From contig NC_080051.1 of assembly GCF_026212465.1 (NCBI RefSeq), positions 19,903,446 to 19,967,445 on the forward strand: 64,000 nt of DNA, in the 5' to 3' direction. Every line of letters begins with the position of its first letter. Within the stretch, counting starts at the first letter, position 1. The translations under genes were made by a program, and so were the position numbers. The notes beneath the pieces were generated by a model. It was given only the letters and a program-made list of their open reading frames with translations. It did not search any database and was not told the origin of the DNA. Shown here piece by piece: positions 60,107 to 64,000 of the stretch. The DNA comes from Amaranthus tricolor (Eukaryota; Streptophyta; Magnoliopsida; Caryophyllales; Amaranthaceae).

Positions 60107-63100
60107 ATGGGTGATGAAACAAAGATTGATCCTTCATCTCCTTACTACCTCGGTGCCGGCGATCAACCCGGAAATCTTATCACTCACGTGATTTTCAAGG
60201 GCGATAATTATATTGCTTGGTCTAGGGCAATTATGTTGTCTCTAAAATCTCGACGGAAATTTGGGTTCGTTGATAGAACAATCGTTATGCCATTGGACGA
60301 GAAGAAAATTTTAGATTGGGAAACCGTTAACTCTATGATTGTGTCTTGGCTTTTACGATCAATTGATTCTAAAATATCTGCTGCTATTCCATATTTTGAG
60401 GAAGCAAAGAAATTGTGGGATTTCTTGGAGAAGCGGTACTGTGTTGCTAGCGGTCCTCGTCTTCAACAACTTCGGGCTTCGATTACTAATTGCCGTCAAT
60501 CGAAGTCCATGTCTGTCCACGAGTATTATACGCAACTAATGAGTTACTATGATGATCTTGCTAGACTCAAGCCGCTACATGGTTGCGAGTGCGGCAAGTG
60601 TACTTGTTCGGTTGCCGCGAAGTATCAGTCGGACAAGGACGAAGAGGTTTTACACCAGTTTTTGATCGGTATTGATGACGACTGCTATTCTGTTGTTCGA
60701 ACTAATTTATTGTCCCAAAAACCCCCTGTCACTTTGGACAGAGCATACCAAGCGTTTTTACAGGAAGAACGCTCTCGTGGTATCTCTCATAGCAAGGGCA
60801 ACACTGATCGTGATGATGTTCATGTCTTTGCTGTTACTTCGGATCGCTTCAAGAGCTCCACCATACGCCGTGATAAGTCGAAGCTTTTCTGCTCTCACTG
60901 TCAACGGCGTGGCCACGATAACGCTGGCTGTTTTCTCTTACATGGCTACCCGGAGTGGTGGCTCGACAAATATGGCCCTCAAGCTTCTACTGCCTCGAAA
61001 CCTGCTGCTCCGCCTAAGTCTGCTGCTGCTGCCTTTGATTGGAACCTGCTGCCGCCTAAATCTGCTGTCCATCCTTCTACTAAATCTGCTTCGATTCGTG
61101 CTCACGCAGTGGGGGGTGGGCCTGTTCCTGCTTCATCTTCTACTGCTTCTATTGATGCCACTCATCCGCTTTCATCAATTAATGATCTTCAACCTGAACA
61201 TGTTACTATGCTATTAAATCTGTTTAATAAAACTCAACAAGACAAGCTACTTGGTGAGTTTTTGTCTTTGCCTTGAATAATTGACACGGGAGCTTCTCAC
61301 CATGTAACTGGATCTGAATTATGTTTGATGGATGTCACACCAATTTCACCTTGTCCTGTGGGTCTTCCCGATGGTACACAGGCTTTCGCCACAAAGGAGG
61401 GTCGCGTCCAACTATCGGATAGAATCATTCTTGATAATGTTTTATTTGTTCCACAATTAAACTGCAATTTAATTTCGGTGTCGAAAATGATTGATGATTC
61501 GAAATGTTATGTACGATTCACTGACTATTTATGTGCTATACAGGACCAACTTTCGGGGAGCCTGATTGGAGGAGGTGAACGGATAGATGGACTCTACTTT
61601 TTCCGGCGGGTTCCTATAGTGTGTGCGGTTCGAAGCCCGGAGATCTCTACGTTCGAATTGTGGCATCGGAGACTGGGACATCCATCGGACAAAGTAATCA
61701 AGTTAGTTCTTGCTATTAGTGATAGTACTAGTCCTAAATTTCTGAATAAAGCTTGTGAAATTTTTCCTCAAGCAAAACAAAGTCGGGCGTCTTTTCCAAA
61801 TAGTGCTAGTAGAGCTAGTCGTATTTTTGAATTGATTCATTGTGATTTATGGGGTCCGTATCAAACACCGTCTACTTGTGGTGCATACTATTTTTTGACT
61901 CTTGTTGATGATTACTCTCGTGCTGTCTGGGTTTATTTATTGACTGATAAAACAGAAGTTTATTCTTGTTTTTGCAAATTTTTTGCTATGATTAAAACCC
62001 AATTTGATGCAATTGTTAAATATGTGAGAAGTGATAATGGCACGGAGTTTAAACGCATGATTCCCTATTTCGATCACATTGGCATTATCTTTCAAACTTC
62101 TTGTGTTGGGACTCCTCAACAAAATGGGCGGGTTGAGAGGAAACACCAACACATTTTGAATGTTGGTCGAGCATTAAGGTTTTAGGGCAATCTACCTATT
62201 GGGTTTTGGGGTGAGTGTGTTCTTGGGGCGGTTTACTTGATTAATCGGACACCATCTAGATTATTGGATAATAAGACACCCTATGAAATTTTATTTGGGA
62301 CTCCACCTACTTTTGATGAGATGCGTGTATTTGGTTGTTTGTGTTTTGCGCATAATCAAAAATCTAAGGGGGATAAATTTGCATCACGAAGTCGAAAATG
62401 TGTGTTTGTTGGGTATCCTCATGCTAAAAAAGGTTGGAAAGTCTATGATTTGGAATCGGGTGAGATTTTTGTGTCTAGGGATGTCGAGTTTCATGAAAAT
62501 GAATTTCCTTTTGCCACTAATTCTAATGATAATAAGTCTCATTCGGTTATTGAAGAAGGTCATGAGAATAATATTAGGGTGAATGATTTCTTGGAAGATT
62601 TAGACAATGTTTTAGAGGTAGGAATGACCTCTCTTACTCACGGCAGCCAGGACCACAGCCATGCCGTGGCTGGTACAGCAGACCACAGCCCAGCCGCGGC
62701 CATTCCAGCTGATCACAGCCCCCACGCGTCCACTGCTACAGACCACGGATCTCCTGTGGAGGTTGTTGACAGCTTGCCGGATAATGATAGCACGGTTCTT
62801 CCGGCTCTTGAGCGTGGTAGCCGTCCTCGACGTCCTCCAGGGTGGCATCGTGATTATGTCGCACACACAGTTTCTACCTAGAGTCCATCTACGAGTTCAT
62901 CCTCTACTTCAAACTCCTCAGGTACTCCTTATCCTTTAGCGCATTATGTGAATTGTAATAATTTTTCTATGGGACACCGTAGTTTTATTGCAGCTATTGA
63001 TGCGGCGGTGGAACCCCGTAATTTCAAGGAGGCGATGCAGCACGAAGGTTGGAAAACGGCTATGCAACAAGAAATCTCCGCTTTGGAAGACAATCACACA

Positions 63101-64000
63101 TGGGAAATGCAATATTTACCCCCCGGGAAGAAAGCTTTGGGGTGTAAATGGGTCTATAAAATCAAGCACAACTCTGACGGCACTGTGGAACGGTTAAAGG
63201 CTCGTCTTGTGATTTTTGGGAATCATCAGATTGAGGGTCTCGATTACACAGAGACATTTGTTCCTGTAGCTAAGATGGTGACTGTTCGAGTTTTTCTTGC
63301 CGTTGCTGCTGCCAAGAATTGGGAACTTCATCATATGGATGTTCATAATGCTTTTTTACATGGCGATCTTGATGAAGAAGTATACATGAAACCTCCTCCT
63401 GGCTTTCATAGTTCGAATCCGAGTCTTGTATGTCGTTTGCGTAAGTCCCTTTATGGCTTACGGCAAGCTCCGCGCTGTTGGTTTGCTAAGCTTGCCTCTG
63501 CTTTAAAGAGGTATGGTTTTATCCAGTCCTATTCGGATTATTCTCTTTTTACACTTTCTACCGGCTCTCTGCAACTTAGCATTCTCGTTTATGTGGATGA
63601 TTTGATAATTTCTGGGAATGTAACTACTGCTATCTCTGATTTTAAGAAGTATTTGAGTGATTGTTTTCATATGAAAGATCTGGGTTTATTGAAATATTTT
63701 TTGGGGATCGAGGTTGCCCGGAGCAATGAAGGTACTTTCTTGTGTCAGAGAAAATATACTCTTGATATTATCGCAGAATCAGGTTTACTAGGGGCTTGTC
63801 CAGCAGGGTTTCCTATTGAACAGAATCATTCTTTAGCTACTGCAAACGGCGATTTGTTGCAGGATCCAGAGATATATCGTCGGCTTGTGGGTAGATTGAT
63901 TTACTTGTCCTTTACTAGACCCGATTTGGCATATACGGTACATATTTTGGCTCAGTTTATGCAGCATCCTCGACGACAACATTGGGAAGCAGCTCTTCGT
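60107..64000 (+). pseudogene. Ty1/copia gag-pol, one frame broken by three stops, continues past the window
   Basis: The ATG at 60107 opens gag (MGDETKIDPSSP); the frame stays the same to the window end. Seen in order: retrotransposon gag domain; CX2CX4HX4C zinc knuckle near 60890-60930; protease DTGASHH near 61283; GAG-pre-integrase HRRLGHPSDKV; integrase with HCDLWG, RSDNGTEF and NGRVERKH; reverse transcriptase from WVYKIKHNSDG through LYGLRQAPRCW to YVDD near 63592. Stops: TGA 61274-61276, TAG 62183-62185, TAG 62879-62881. One Cys of the integrase HHCC zinc site is Phe (61763-61765). The RT part from 62882 to 64000 is open. RNase H and the 3' LTR lie outside the window. Autonomous activity is unlikely. 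Confidence 0.93.

Overview
This is AT-rich plant nuclear DNA, almost certainly from a eudicot. Evidence: spliced genes with GT-AG introns, a CYP73A gene with the three-exon layout usual for plants, a tandem class III peroxidase cluster, a NETWORKED-type actin-binding protein, a plastidial-type lipoyl synthase, and several plant transposon classes (hAT, Ty1/copia, Ty3/gypsy, TRIM, MITEs). The gene and repeat types would fit Caryophyllales, but I cannot prove an order or species from sequence alone.

Layout. 1-3.4 kb: AT-rich intergenic DNA with foldback motifs and an 84-unit TA microsatellite. 3.9-11.3 kb (minus): a complete cinnamate 4-hydroxylase-like P450 (CYP73A) with a 5.2-kb first intron carrying a 1.4-kb degenerate TTAGTCGTATTAG minisatellite. 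12.3-13.7 kb: a TRIM and a hAT-type MITE. 14.4-17.9 kb (minus): a NET4-type (KIP1-like) actin-binding protein of three coding exons, probably with a further 5' UTR exon near 19.9-20.1 kb. 20.7-30 kb: nested repeats, namely a second TRIM, an old Ty3/gypsy element with long LTRs, tandem repeats and a copia pol fragment. 31.2-43.1 kb (plus): a seven-exon plastidial lipoyl synthase (LIP1P-type) pseudogene whose fourth intron holds a 6.36-kb hAT transposon with an 8-bp target duplication and a long transposase ORF. 44.2-59.0 kb (minus): four class III peroxidase copies A-D with the same four-exon structure; A, C and D look intact and B is a pseudogene. Copia remnants lie between A and B and between B and C. 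59.8 kb to the right edge (plus): a Ty1/copia element with a 138-bp 5' LTR and a gag-pol frame broken by three stop codons, running off the window.

How it fits together. C4H (phenylpropanoid entry) and class III peroxidases (apoplastic monolignol and phenolic oxidation) can act in the same lignin/phenolic network, but their closeness here is not evidence of a functional cluster. The lipoyl synthase copy has lost a Cys of its radical-SAM motif as well as its reading frame, so a functional paralog presumably exists elsewhere. I found no clear new biological system. The strongest observations are the decayed lipoyl synthase, the well-bounded hAT element inside it, the substituted active-site residues of the CYP73A copy, and the peroxidase duplication history, in which non-adjacent copies A and D are the most alike. 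Exon limits were worked out by eye from splice signals, phase and family knowledge; no alignment was run.
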